Source: Arthonia radiata
Lineage: Eukaryota > Ascomycota > Arthoniomycetes > Arthoniales > Arthoniaceae
Assembly (NCBI GenBank): GCA_002989075.1
Contig: PSQN01000014.1
Location: forward strand, 186,001 to 250,000
DNA: 64,000 nucleotides
Reading direction: 5' to 3'
A program made the position numbers and the translations under genes. Every line of letters begins with the position of its first letter. The first letter of the stretch is position 1. Under the pieces are notes generated by a model. That model was not told the origin of the DNA. It saw only the letters and a program-made list of their open reading frames with translations, and made no database searches. Shown in pieces: positions 1 through 9,695 of the stretch.

Positions 1-177
1 CGACTGTCAAGAAAGCATTAGTAGGCCTTTCAAGAGTACACCAATGTGCAGAGATCGATTGATCGTGGATGTACTTACCCAGGTTCCAGGAGCACCGCGC
101 TTGGTAAGCTCACTACCAGTCGGCACTGCGGCGGCCAGGCCTGCCGATACGGCAAGGAGGATGGTAGAGAGTTGCAT
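1..177 (-). CDS. Small secreted protein, first exon (cut by window edge)
   Basis: The first exon runs 177 to 79 and encodes 33 residues: a signal peptide (MQLSTILLAVSAGLAAAVP) followed by a KR dipeptide that could be a Kex2 cleavage site. A GTAAGT donor follows, then a 75-nt intron with a TACTAAT-like branch site and a CAG acceptor at 4-6, so exon 2 begins at the very edge and is lost. The exon resembles the first exons of the secreted genes at 1.7-2.5 kb and 3.9-4.6 kb in length and layout, but the mature part is outside the window, so membership of that family is a guess. Secretion is inferred from the leader alone. Confidence 0.6.
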
Positions 178-771
178 GTTGATAATCGGCTTGAGTTAAA
201 TAGTTGAAGGAAATTGAGTGACGGCTTGCACGAGAACGAGTAAGACGTACGGGCGACCTGGCTTGAAACTTCGATGATGTGGAAGTGGAGAAAGACAAGA
301 GCGAAAGACTGTACTGATGGCGATGACAGATCTCTTGAGAAACGAGGGAAGCAACGACAACTTATATGAAAGACTATGTACTTCCACAGCCCACGGTCGT
401 CGTGGTCTAGATACTCACCGGCCTCCTCGACATTCCGTGTTCATCTTACGTGAATTCAGCTCTTGACCAAACCGGATCTTGGAACGTAGATCAAGCCACT
501 GTCCAGCCTCGAGACATAGTTTTTGCTTCTGTATTGAGACCATTCTTTGAAGAGATGGTCATGAAAAGATTGGAAGCATCCCGCCACGGAAGCGCTTGAA
601 ACGACTGACATCGCAGGAAGACCCATACCATGCTCGGTTGACTGCGCATGTACGGTAAGCTGAGGGCCAGCACTCGTCAAGGCTCGCGGAAGCGTGCAGT
701 TCTCGGGTTGGGGAGCTCGTGCGGGCTGCTAATGCAGCGTCACAACGCAGAATCGACCTAGATGAGAAGGA
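178..771. other. Intergenic, no supported gene
   Basis: Short overlapping open frames on the minus strand here have no codon pattern or domain that I recognise. It is likely the promoter and 5' UTR of the secreted gene to the left. Confidence 0.5.
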
Positions 772-1197
772 TTATACAGTTGAGGGCTCGTGATATTGAT
801 TGCTTGCCGCCGAAGCTAGGGTTTGACGGTCTGTGCTAGGGAGTATGCGCGATGAGTTGCCGCGCGGCTCGCGATACAAGTCACGGCCGGCGTGGCTATG
901 AAGCGCTTCCAGTATGATGAAACGTAGTGATAGCGGCAGCAGTGATATCGCGCTGAGAGCTTTCGTCTGGACGCCAGCGGAGGAGAAGACGCTCAGGATG
1001 GAAGCAAACCACGAGACCGGGGCGCTAGGTGCGAGCTCTTTTCCCAACATCACTAGCAGTGCCATGATGTTCGATACTGCGCCTGTCATGACCTCCGATC
1101 TCGGCGTACTCGGTCCGACGAGCCCAACGCCCTTTCGTCTCCTGGGGAATTGCTCCTCAGACTTTAGAAGAGGCCGGCGTAGTACGGAGTATTTCAC
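772..1197 (-). CDS. Hypothetical protein, 141 aa, hydrophobic middle
   Basis: An uninterrupted frame of 141 codons with a basic N-terminus (residues 1-25), then two hydrophobic stretches at about residues 38-58 and 60-95 that could be membrane segments. I do not recognise a family. A 129-codon frame on the opposite strand (914-1303) overlaps it, so at most one of the two is real. No intron signals were needed. It could be chance. Confidence 0.25.
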   Translation of the reverse strand: MKYSVLRRPLLKSEEQFPRRRKGVGLVGPSTPRSEVMTGAVSNIMALLVMLGKELAPSAPVSWFASILSVFSSAGVQTKALSAISLLPLSLRFIILEALHSHAGRDLYREPRGNSSRILPSTDRQTLASAASNQYHEPSTV

Positions 1198-1678
1198 TCA
1201 TAAGCGATTCCGGCGCACCAGCGCGATGGCTGGGGGAGAGATTTATAGACATGGGCCGAATACAAGATCCGATTCCCACCTCGTTCCGACATCCACAGAG
1301 TAAGACCTTCCGAAAGCACTGACAAAAAGCTGTGGGTTTAAGTCTCGTGGATAAAAGGCCGACCGGAGTAACTTCGCCAAATCAAGGCTTGTGTTTGTCG
1401 GGAAGTGTCATTAACAACCATCAACGCCACGGATGCCACAGCAAAAATGAGAATTCAGTCAACTCACTGAACGGCTTCATGGAAGTAATCACGCAGCGTG
1501 CAGCAAATGAGCGTGAAAGCCAGTCCCACATAGATTCATACAGAATTGCACTCCCCTACTCATAGCTCGACAAAGGTCTCCACAGCGGACAGTAGCGACA
1601 CCGAACGAAACCTCGCAGCAGCATGTACGGACCCAGTCCAACGTGTCTCGGCCTCGCTTGCACTTTGTAGAGGTCGTC

Positions 1679-2463
1679 TCACCGGCATTCGTCCGTTCCC
1701 TTAACCAAGACGTTCCAGCCGGGCTGTACGTATTGTCAGTGAAACATCAAAAATGGGGAACAACATGATCTTCTCACAAAGAACTCCTGGAAGGCGTTGG
1801 TCTTTTCTCCATCTGCTGAGAGGTCGTTCCCCTGATTGCACCGCTTGTACAAACTCTTAAGGGCTGTGCACACGAGATCGGGCTTGAGCGATGTCACCAC
1901 GAGGGGGTTGAGCGAACGGTCGCCCACGCACACCGAGATGAGCGCGCTGCCTGAGCACGCCGCCGTCGTACATCCTGCCTGTGGGGGCGTGATTGGGGTT
2001 GTCTCTTTTTGGAGCTCATCCATTGCCTTGACCAAGTCATTGTTAGGGGCTTGGTCATAGCTCGTCAACTGACAATTCTACAGTACGTTAGTGAGGAGTC
2101 CGAGTGTGCCTGTGGAAGAACCCAGCATGTATGCTTGCAGGTGGGTCGACAAGGGAAGCAAAGTAGTCTACGTACATTGCGGTCGTCGACTTTGATCGGG
2201 CAGTATGTTTCGGGGAGGCCGTCGTCACACCCCGTTTGGCCTGGCACTGATGCAGACGTTATAGTCGTCCCGGCCTTTGTAATAATTGTGGTAGACGGTG
2301 TCGTCGATACCTCTGTTGCCGCCCCTGTTGCAGCCGTTGCGGCCTCTGTTGCAGCCTCTAGGGTAAGCGTCGTTAATGTTCCTCCAGCCAAGGTAAACAC
2401 TTCAGTCGTCTGTGCGGCCGCGAGGCCCGCTACAGCGAGAAGCATGACGATCGAAGAATGCAT
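1679..2463 (-). CDS. Small secreted cysteine-containing protein, paralogue A
   Basis: Three exons: 2463-2176, 2068-1778 and 1723-1679, all phase 0, giving 207 aa. The start is the ATG before a clear signal peptide (MHSSIVMLLAVAGLAAAQ). A Thr/Ala-rich linker (about residues 20-70) leads to a cysteine-bearing domain. Landmarks are CDDGLPETYC, a helix DLVKAMDELQKE, CTTAACSG, LISVCVGDRSLN, and a last exon ending GWNVLVKGTDECR. The gene at 3945-4579 has the same landmarks in the same order, and its last exon is also exactly 45 nt, so the two are paralogues. I know no function. Small secreted cysteine proteins of this kind are often cell-wall or host-interaction proteins, but that is not shown here. 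Confidence 0.75.
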
Positions 2464-3688
2464 CTTGACCGGAGCAGTGACAGACAGAGAGAGGATAATG
2501 TGTAGCGTAGCGGTATAACCTTGATGAGATGCCGATATGGACTCAAGATGACTGATTAAGATGCACAAGGTGCTGAAGAAGTTATTCTCAACACAGGCAA
2601 GCACTTCTTATAGATGAAGCGCCACGGCATACCAGGGGCTTCGTTGCGGCCTGGACGACCGCGCTCGACGGCTTTTATGAGGCCACTGTGTCACCTCTTT
2701 GGCGTCTCAGCGTCTACGCACGTGGATTTCCACGGCGTAGGATGATACCTGTGGCGAAACACGTCTTCGCTGTCCTTCTCAGCAACCGTCACGGGAGAGC
2801 ATTTGATCTCATCGACCTCACTAGATACACGGGACCCCAGCGTTAGGAAGCTATGGATCAGTATAGGATTTAATCCTCTCCCTTATTGTTACTCGGCGCA
2901 TAAATGGTGGAACTGAAGACCACATCGCTGAAAGTGAAGGCCATAAGCTCGGGTATGAAGATCACAAGCTCGAAGCTGAAGACTGCAAGCTATGACGCGT
3001 TCGAGACTGTCAAATGCTCGGTGAGGAGGGACATGGTTCCTCCTTGGCTAGCAACATAGTGCGTGTCAGATGAGTTTGTAACTCATTTCAGACTCCACGG
3101 AGCGGTATTGCAGACATTGACGGCTTCAGTCTACTTTGCTACTCCTACCGGTTTCCGAGGACTTGCTCGGGGCCAAAAGACGGCCAGGCTGAGCAGTAAA
3201 AGGGGCTCAAACCCCTAATAGCGCGGCTCTCTACCGACCAGCCGCCGCCAAGGTCCTGAGACGCAGGTGTTCATTCGCACTCACGACAAATCCTTTCTCC
3301 AGTAAATCTTCAGCAAGTATGGCAGCTATGAAAAGATCGACGCTATAGTTCCTCCTCTGTTATGCGTTTATGCATAGTGTATGATCCTTCTAGCCGACAC
3401 AGACGGCTAGATTTAGAGATCGTTCGTGAAGGATCACCGTGGATATATTGTCGAAGCCTCGTTTGATGACACAACCGTGATGATGTTTGTCGGCCAGCCC
3501 CTTCGGCCTGACGTGTTTCATGGAAGGTCCTCCAGGCAACCGCTAAGCTCTATAGTGAATGTCACGCCTGCAATCCTGCGTATCCTCGGCAGCTCAGCCT
3601 CCGTCCCGATCGCATGCGATGGCCTTGCGAGCTTTCATTGCCGCACTTTTGCGTTGCAGCTTCGTGTGGCTTTCCTATCGCGGGAATG
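2464..3688. other. Intergenic, no supported gene
   Basis: The stretch separates the two secreted paralogues. A block near 3180-3250 has tRNA-like A- and B-box sequence on the minus strand but too little room for an anticodon arm. Around 2935-3000 the words aagctcg and gaagat recur, a weak low-order repetition. Nothing else was found. Confidence 0.45.
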
Positions 3689-3719
3689 CTCACTCACTCA
3701 CTCACTCACTCACTCACTC
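3689..3719. repeat. Microsatellite (CTCA)n
   Basis: About seven and a half uninterrupted copies of the tetranucleotide CTCA, downstream of the second secreted paralogue. Confidence 0.9.
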
Positions 3720-3944
3720 GCTCTTTGACTGACTGTCTTGGACAAGACTCTCACTGTAAAGCAGCCGCTAACACCCCTCTGAGGCAATGCCATTCCGTTC
3801 TCCAACACCTATAAAGAGCGACTAAGAGCACAAACCCGAAACCATGAACAGCAATGACAGCAGCAAAGACAGAAATCAGAGCAAACACCACCCCCACCCC
3901 CACTACATCCAGCGCCAACCTCCAGCCTCTCCCAACCAAAGCCA

Positions 3945-4579
3945 CTAGCATGCCTCAGTCCCACCCTGCAGGATCAAATTGAACCCCGCCTATTTGCGTC
4001 AGTACCCTCACCTCGCAGTCCCACTAAAAGCAAACACTCACATAGTACCCCTGCACGGCCTTCACCAACTGCGTATTGCCCTTGACCGGCGAAGAGCCCT
4101 TGCAGTACCCATATATCCTATTCGCCTCGTCCGCCAGCCCGGGCCCAGACAACAGCTGCCCGTACAGCGGGTGCGACGGAGGCACGCTGTAATGGTCGTC
4201 GCTGTCGACGCACAGCGAGACGCGCGTGGTGCCCTGGCACCCGACGGGCGTGCAGGCCGCTGGGGCGCCCGAGGCGGGCGGGGCCGGCGGAGCGATGGTG
4301 GGTTTGGTGGCGAGCTCGGCGATGGCGGTGTAGAGGTCGCCGTCGTTGGCCATGGGGTACTGGCCGCCGGCGCCGTCGCAGTCCTGGGTACGCGGGTTAG
4401 GTTGGGTGGAGGGAGAGGAGGTGGGTGTGTGAGCGCTGCTGCGTAGCGTGAGGAGGGGGGATGCATACGTGTGAGAGCGGTGGGTACACGGGGTCAGCGC
4501 GTGGGACGAGACTGTCCGCGGTGGGCGCTGCAGCGGCGATGCCGGCTGCAGCGAGCAGGAAGATCCCGGATGCGTGCAT
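3945..4579 (-). CDS. Small secreted cysteine-containing protein, paralogue B
   Basis: Three exons: 4579-4469, 4383-4042 and 3989-3945, all phase 0, giving 165 aa. The signal peptide is MHASGIFLLAAAGIAAAAP, followed by a short propeptide-like stretch with a PRA site. The mature part starts near DCDGAGGQYP. It has a helix DLYTAIAELATK, a Pro/Ala-rich hinge, CTPVGCQG, VSLCVDSDDHY, and the last exon ends GFNLILQGGTEAC. Paralogue A shows the same order: helix, Pro-rich hinge, C-x4-C, VCV-D, and a final GxN(L/V)L-x-GT-EC. Introns fall at equivalent places. The family is unknown to me. It is probably exported and disulphide-bonded. The Thr/Ala linker of paralogue A is missing here. Confidence 0.78.
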
Positions 4580-5379
4580 GTCGGATCTTGTCTGTGGGGT
4601 TGAGCGAGTGAGTGCGTGGAAGGAAGAAAGATTCGCTGTATCGTGCTATTGCAAGAGAAGTGTCTAACGATTGACTAGTGCTGTCTGGCTGATTGAAGCT
4701 GTTGATTAGGATGCAGATGCTCATGTCAAACGAGCGTAGACGCGCGTACTTATACGCAGCATCTCATGTCCTACCGGTTGCCATGCTCTCCCAAGGAGAG
4801 AGTTGAAGCCACGTTGAAGACAGCTGCCGGCATCCGGCTGCTGTCGTTGCGTGTGGCGCGTCCGCATCAAGTAGAATAGGCTTCTGAAACGTTTAAGGAG
4901 AGCTTATACATGTTGTTCAGGTAAAGCGGATGACCGGTGGAGGCAAGCTGCGCACGGAAAACAAAGTTAAGCATGTGTTACCCGCAACGCGGACCCTGAT
5001 CAGATCTGAGGCTTCGCTACTATTCCTTAAAGCATGAGTTTAGATCGTCAAAGAGAAGGCACGGCAGCTTTGAAACCGCGGGCTCGCTGGGACGCTTTGC
5101 CGGATTAGGACGACACTTACCGAAAGTGTTCATCATTGGAGATCTTCCGTATGCCTTAACGGCGGCAGCAGGGTTTCATGAATTTAAAGATCAACAATGA
5201 GAATTTTGAATAGAATAGTTGAAAGAATCTGTGCGTTTGAGGGTAATCTTTACAAGCCTACACACCACAGATCTGCTGTTGAAGAGCTAGATCTCCACAG
5301 CCCTCAGTTGTACTATTCTGCATCTTACAGCATGCGAACCACCTACCTTCTTGCAACGCCCACTAACAAGCGTACGTAC
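4580..5379. other. Intergenic, no supported gene
   Basis: Promoter side of the second secreted paralogue and the 3' flank of the retropepsin-like gene. The open frame at 5197-5712 overlaps the 3' end of that gene on the other strand and is treated as a shadow. Confidence 0.5.
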
Positions 5380-7122
5380 CTACACCAGGTCGTAGCAGCC
5401 CGCTCCGTTCTCACGAGCAAGCCGAGTCCTCACCTTGACATTGCCGCCTCCCTCATACCACTGCTCAACCGCAATGGGCGCGTGGCATTCTGCGCCGTAT
5501 CCAGTACAGGTTGCGACAGGTATCTCGACAACACATTTGGTCTCAGTGTGAGATGCGTATCGCACTCCGCGGGGCTGCCATCCGTTACGCTCCATCCTGG
5601 GCAGGACGAGACCCACGTCTATTGGAGCGATTTCGAATGCGTTGCGCGCCTGCCGCTCGTTGAAGATGCTATTACCGAAGACGGCGGGATCATGTATCCT
5701 CGATGGGGATAGCTTGAGCAGGATCTTCGAGCTACCAGATGTGTGGTCGCCTGCAATAATGTCCGCCCGATGTGCAAGGACCGCAGGATACCCGAAAATA
5801 GCATCGAAGTTGTGCATTGCTGGCGCTGGCTTCTGTCGATCATCGAATACATCAGCGCATACAATGATGGCTATGTCCACGTTTCGGCTCGTCTTGACGT
5901 CTTTCGCAGTGAAGATGAGCTTGAAGTACGCCACCTCAGTGACCACGATCTCACCGCCCAGCCCGCCAATCTGCGAGCACGGTACAGGGAAGAATTTGGT
6001 GTTCCACGGACACGATGACTTTTTGATGATGCTCTTCTCGGCCCCGGTGTCAACCATGAGTCGAATGTAAGCTCGCGGGTCCGGTGACTGCTTGGATGTG
6101 CCCGGGATGCGGCCGATAATGATCGGGATGCCCGTCCAAGACAGCTGCGGTGTGGGGAGAGACATCGACGGCATCGTATGTTGGCCAGCCTGATCCAGCA
6201 GTAGATGCTTGACGGGACGCTTTTTATAGCTCAGGTCATTTGATGTCGGTGGGTATTCGCGATCGTACAGCTCGACTTTCGGCGGCGCATTCGCATTCTC
6301 CCTATAAGCAGTCATTTCTCGCACCGGCTTCATGCATGAGCTTGCAGGTCCAGGCATATCACATGTCGTCGGCTTGACCAGGTACTTACTCAGAAGTCGC
6401 TCAATCGGAGTCACAACGGCGGTAGGGGAAAGCGATCGCTCAGTCAGCGAAGACACGCAAGCGGTTTGACCCTCCGCAAGTGGATCACCCAGCATGTCCT
6501 CCTGAGGATTGAACGTGAACATACGGTTGGCTCCGCTAATGGAGGAGAAAGGCGACCGAGCTGGAGACTTTGAAGGAAGAGGGGGCAAGCGGCCTCGAAT
6601 CACTTGCTGGCCGCCCTTGACTGCAGTGTCGCCCGCGAACGGGTGGCCCAATGCGTTTGCACGCGCTCGAAAACTCGTAGGCGCGAAATAGGCCACATCA
6701 CTGGAAGTCCGTATGTCTTTGTCTAGTGAGCAAGACTTCGGATCTGTCGAAGGGTCATCCGGGCAGTCAGCAGGAGATCGATCAGTTGCCGATACGGAAA
6801 TGGGCGGCATTGCCGCATTTGATGAGGCAACTTGTGTTTGCTGTGAAAGCTTCTGATGACTCACTGGAGGTATACGAGCGTGCAAAAACGCTTTATCGCT
6901 GCATCGTACACCGCGACGGGTTGTAGGGAGAGGCTCTTGCTCGACTGAGCATGCATGGCTTTTGTGGCAAGCCTGGCCGATGCGACGAAAGAATCGTCCA
7001 ATGCGAGCGCGCATCGAGGTTTTGTCAGCCGCTGCTGCTGTACGATAATGCTCGCGAGCCATCTGTGGTGCAGTGGGATTTGGCTTGATGAAAGCGGTGG
7101 ATATAATGAGTGTCGTGGACAA
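5380..7122 (-). CDS. Retropepsin-like aspartic protease protein
   Basis: A single open frame of 580 codons. The first 300 residues look disordered, rich in Ser, Pro and Arg. Near residue 350 lies a retropepsin-like active-site motif, LMVDTGAEKSIIKK, with hydrophobic residues on both sides. About 90 residues later comes FDAIFGYPAVLAHRADIIAG, which fits the second hydrophobic-Gly strand of the fold. The active-site Asp is present once, so the enzyme would act as a dimer, as the family does. No capsid, reverse transcriptase or integrase frame and no long terminal repeats were seen nearby. It is either a host gene of retropepsin type or an isolated remnant or domesticated piece of an LTR-type element. 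The frame looks whole. Age cannot be judged from one copy. Confidence 0.6.
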   Translation of the reverse strand: MSTTLIISTAFIKPNPTAPQMAREHYRTAAAADKTSMRARIGRFFRRIGQACHKSHACSVEQEPLPTTRRGVRCSDKAFLHARIPPVSHQKLSQQTQVASSNAAMPPISVSATDRSPADCPDDPSTDPKSCSLDKDIRTSSDVAYFAPTSFRARANALGHPFAGDTAVKGGQQVIRGRLPPLPSKSPARSPFSSISGANRMFTFNPQEDMLGDPLAEGQTACVSSLTERSLSPTAVVTPIERLLSKYLVKPTTCDMPGPASSCMKPVREMTAYRENANAPPKVELYDREYPPTSNDLSYKKRPVKHLLLDQAGQHTMPSMSLPTPQLSWTGIPIIIGRIPGTSKQSPDPRAYIRLMVDTGAEKSIIKKSSCPWNTKFFPVPCSQIGGLGGEIVVTEVAYFKLIFTAKDVKTSRNVDIAIIVCADVFDDRQKPAPAMHNFDAIFGYPAVLAHRADIIAGDHTSGSSKILLKLSPSRIHDPAVFGNSIFNERQARNAFEIAPIDVGLVLPRMERNGWQPRGVRYASHTETKCVVEIPVATCTGYGAECHAPIAVEQWYEGGGNVKVRTRLARENGAGCYDLV

Positions 7123-7722
7123 GTCCAGAGGTCGTAGGCGCTTTCAGATCAGCGAAGGAAAACAAGTGAATGGCTATCAATGAGTGTGGGTCTATAGAGA
7201 AGATGTCCTCGTCTGCCAGATGCTGTGGACATTATATCCCTACAGTGCACTATGTGAGCACTCAACGTGGTGCGGGTGGTTGCTTTGCACAGTGCGAGCT
7301 GCGGGCGAACCCACTGAGAGACGATCATTGTGAGTTTCCCTCAAGGTACATAGCTCGAGACCAAGGATGGCTGAATGACTGATCAATAGAAATACATAAG
7401 AGCACACGGGCTGCAGTCGTAGCTGCAGCTATGCCGTAGAATGAAGTAGAACGGATCGAGTTCTGTTATTGTGACCGTTCCACCGCCCATGCTTATATAC
7501 AACAGTACCGTGCCACTTGCGTCGAAATGATCTGCTACAACAGAGAACGCAACGTGAAAGGAAATTATGACATCCATTGAGCTGCCAGTGAGCTGTGCTG
7601 AAAGCATTGTCGTCCCAAAGGAGCCGAAGCAAGATGGGACTGATAGCTCATTACGGTCCAAACCTAGTGCACAATGGGATGAACCTGAAAATTTCTCTCC
7701 GTAGCTATACTATACCGTGTAA
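7123..7722. other. Intergenic, no supported gene
   Basis: Only short frames of unconvincing composition are seen. It probably contains the promoter of the retropepsin-like gene. Confidence 0.45.
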
Positions 7723-8082
7723 TCAGTACCATGGTGAAGCAATAGAAAGGTAAGCACGCGTGCATGGCGTGGATGAAGAGAAAAGCACAGACAAACTTCC
7801 GCACGCGGATGACTGCAGATTAACGCCAAGCCGCCACTCCATAAGCCGCTTAGTGCGCCTCCAAGAGTGCTCACCAAACCAACAAACCCGTTCCCATCCT
7901 TTTCCCATCCACGTTGTCAAAGTTTCAAGCTGATATTCGAATCCAGCATCAAATTCTGATCGGAGCGCATGCCAGTGTAGTAAGCACCCATTCGTACCTT
8001 CGCCGGAAGTAGAATTGCAAAGTCGAAATCTCAACTCTGGTACGCTTGCGCAGTCGGCCGAGAACTTGTCCATAAAGAGCAT
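7723..8082 (-). CDS. Hypothetical protein, about 119 aa
   Basis: A frame with a Trp-, Cys- and Arg-rich middle (WMGKGWERVCWFGEHSWRR). The frame opens further upstream, with a possible TAG acceptor near 8119, so this may be the last exon of a longer gene. I do not recognise a domain. The start given is the first ATG in the frame. Confidence 0.3.
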   Translation of the reverse strand: MLFMDKFSADCASVPELRFRLCNSTSGEGTNGCLLHWHALRSEFDAGFEYQLETLTTWMGKGWERVCWFGEHSWRRTKRLMEWRLGVNLQSSACGSLSVLFSSSTPCTRAYLSIASPWY

Positions 8083-8751
8083 GGCGTCTTCCTGGTCTTG
8101 GCACAAAGACAAAGCTACTACAGCTGCTCGATTTTCAACGTCAGTAATTCAACGAGGTTAGTTTCGAGCCTTTTAGCGAAATCTGATGGGAGCGGATGCC
8201 AATGCATTGAGTATGTAATTACTGTGAGGGTGTGAGCAGAATCATTGGTTCGCACTGTGTTACGCTATTCTGGGACTAGCGCAATGAACTGTACCCTTGA
8301 GTCCATGCAGAACATTGACAGACATCGATTGCTCGCATTCGAGCGTGCAAGCATTAACACATGCTTTGATATGCACTTGTCGTCGTAGTGGAAGCTTGAA
8401 GCTACTGTGGTCAGCTTACAGAGGGTCTTTCCAGAGTCGACGCCACAATAACGATCTATTTTCTGAATAGTCTACTTTTGCACACGACGCTAGCTATGTC
8501 GACATACTACAGAGGCTTACATATTGCAAGAAAGGTCTAGGTGTTGATCTCCATTGCCTGGGTTCGCTTGTAGTCGCTGATTGTACGATGTGGGAGTTGA
8601 GTGTCGGAGTCTTGTTGTGAGTGCGATTGTGAGCTCCCATGAACGTGTAGGTTCTAGTCATCGTGAGGTCGCACTCGCTGGCAATCATTCAGCGCGACAA
8701 TCATGGGATGCCATGTGTGGTCCTGTTCAGTGTTGCCCCAGCGCTCTTGCT

Positions 8752-9393
8752 TCAAGCCTTGTCAGCTGACTGAGCATTCTCTGTCTCCAGCAGCTTTCCA
8801 TCACCACCCTCCGCAGACCGAACAGCCTCTCCTTCCGACGGCTCACTATTACCACCCTTAGCTGGAAGAGCATTTGCACCTTCCGCCATCTCACAACGAT
8901 GATCCTCCGCAATGTAAGGCCCATTATACCCCGGCGGGAGCGTCACCCTCCCATGCTCGTCCATCTTCAGTCCGCCAAGTCCGGCCAAGGAACAAGCACG
9001 GTGAAATAGACTCCTGGAGCTCATGGTCTGCGTTTGACCAGGCGTGTACTGCGCCTTGCACACCTCATCAGGCCCGATGTAGCGCAGCGCCACTGCTTCG
9101 CTAGGAGGGTCCGTATCGTGAAACGTGAAGATCTGTTGCCGCGTCAACCTTCGTTGACGTCTCTGATGGTGAGCTTCGCGGTCATTAGCAACTTACCGAG
9201 TTGAACTTGGCAATGTCTCCTTCTGTCATCTTCAAGAGGTACTTTTGGGACTGGGTGATCCTATATAGACGTCAGAAAGGTCGACTTGACAAAATGCTTA
9301 TGTGGAGACGTCGCACCGCTCGAGCAAGGCGAGATCGATGGGTTGTGCAGGCCCGACGGGATGCTCTCCGGCCGTGGTCCAGCGAGACGTCAT
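8752..9393 (-). CDS. Unknown small protein, three exons, 173 aa
   Basis: Exons 9393-9317, 9260-9197 and 9132-8752, with introns of 56 and 64 nt. The frame holds across both junctions, and the middle exon reads ITQSQKYLLKMTEGDIAKFNS. The first donor is GTGCGA, weaker than usual, but the second acceptor and both branch sites are clear. A soluble N-terminal part is followed by a Glu/Ser/Gly-rich tail that looks disordered. No signal peptide or membrane segment was seen. I do not recognise the family. An alternative is a two-exon gene starting at the ATG inside exon 2 (9229), giving 137 aa. Confidence 0.55.
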
Positions 9394-9695
9394 GTCGAGA
9401 CTTTCCGACTCTCAGTGATAGGTTGAAGAATCAAGCGATTAGTTGTGATTCGAAAGTTGTTGGAGATGGAGAGACGGTTGAGGCCTCAAGAATCGTGGAG
9501 AATGTTCGATATTGGAAAGTCCGTCAGGTGCGTTTGAAGCCTAGGCGGAGGCGACAGGTGAAGGCAAAGGCCGTGACCCGACGATTGAGCGGCGGATCCC
9601 TCGCCACACTTCAAGCCCCACTTCTACTCGTGAGGGTTGCCAGGTGCACCACAGATTGGAAAAGAGGTCGTCGAGTGTTTTAATAGTCACTACAA

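Noticed and set aside
3180-3250. tRNA-like A box (ggctggtcggtagag on the minus strand) and B-box-like gggtttgagcccc
   Set aside because: The space between them is too small for an anticodon arm, and no acceptor stem pairs.
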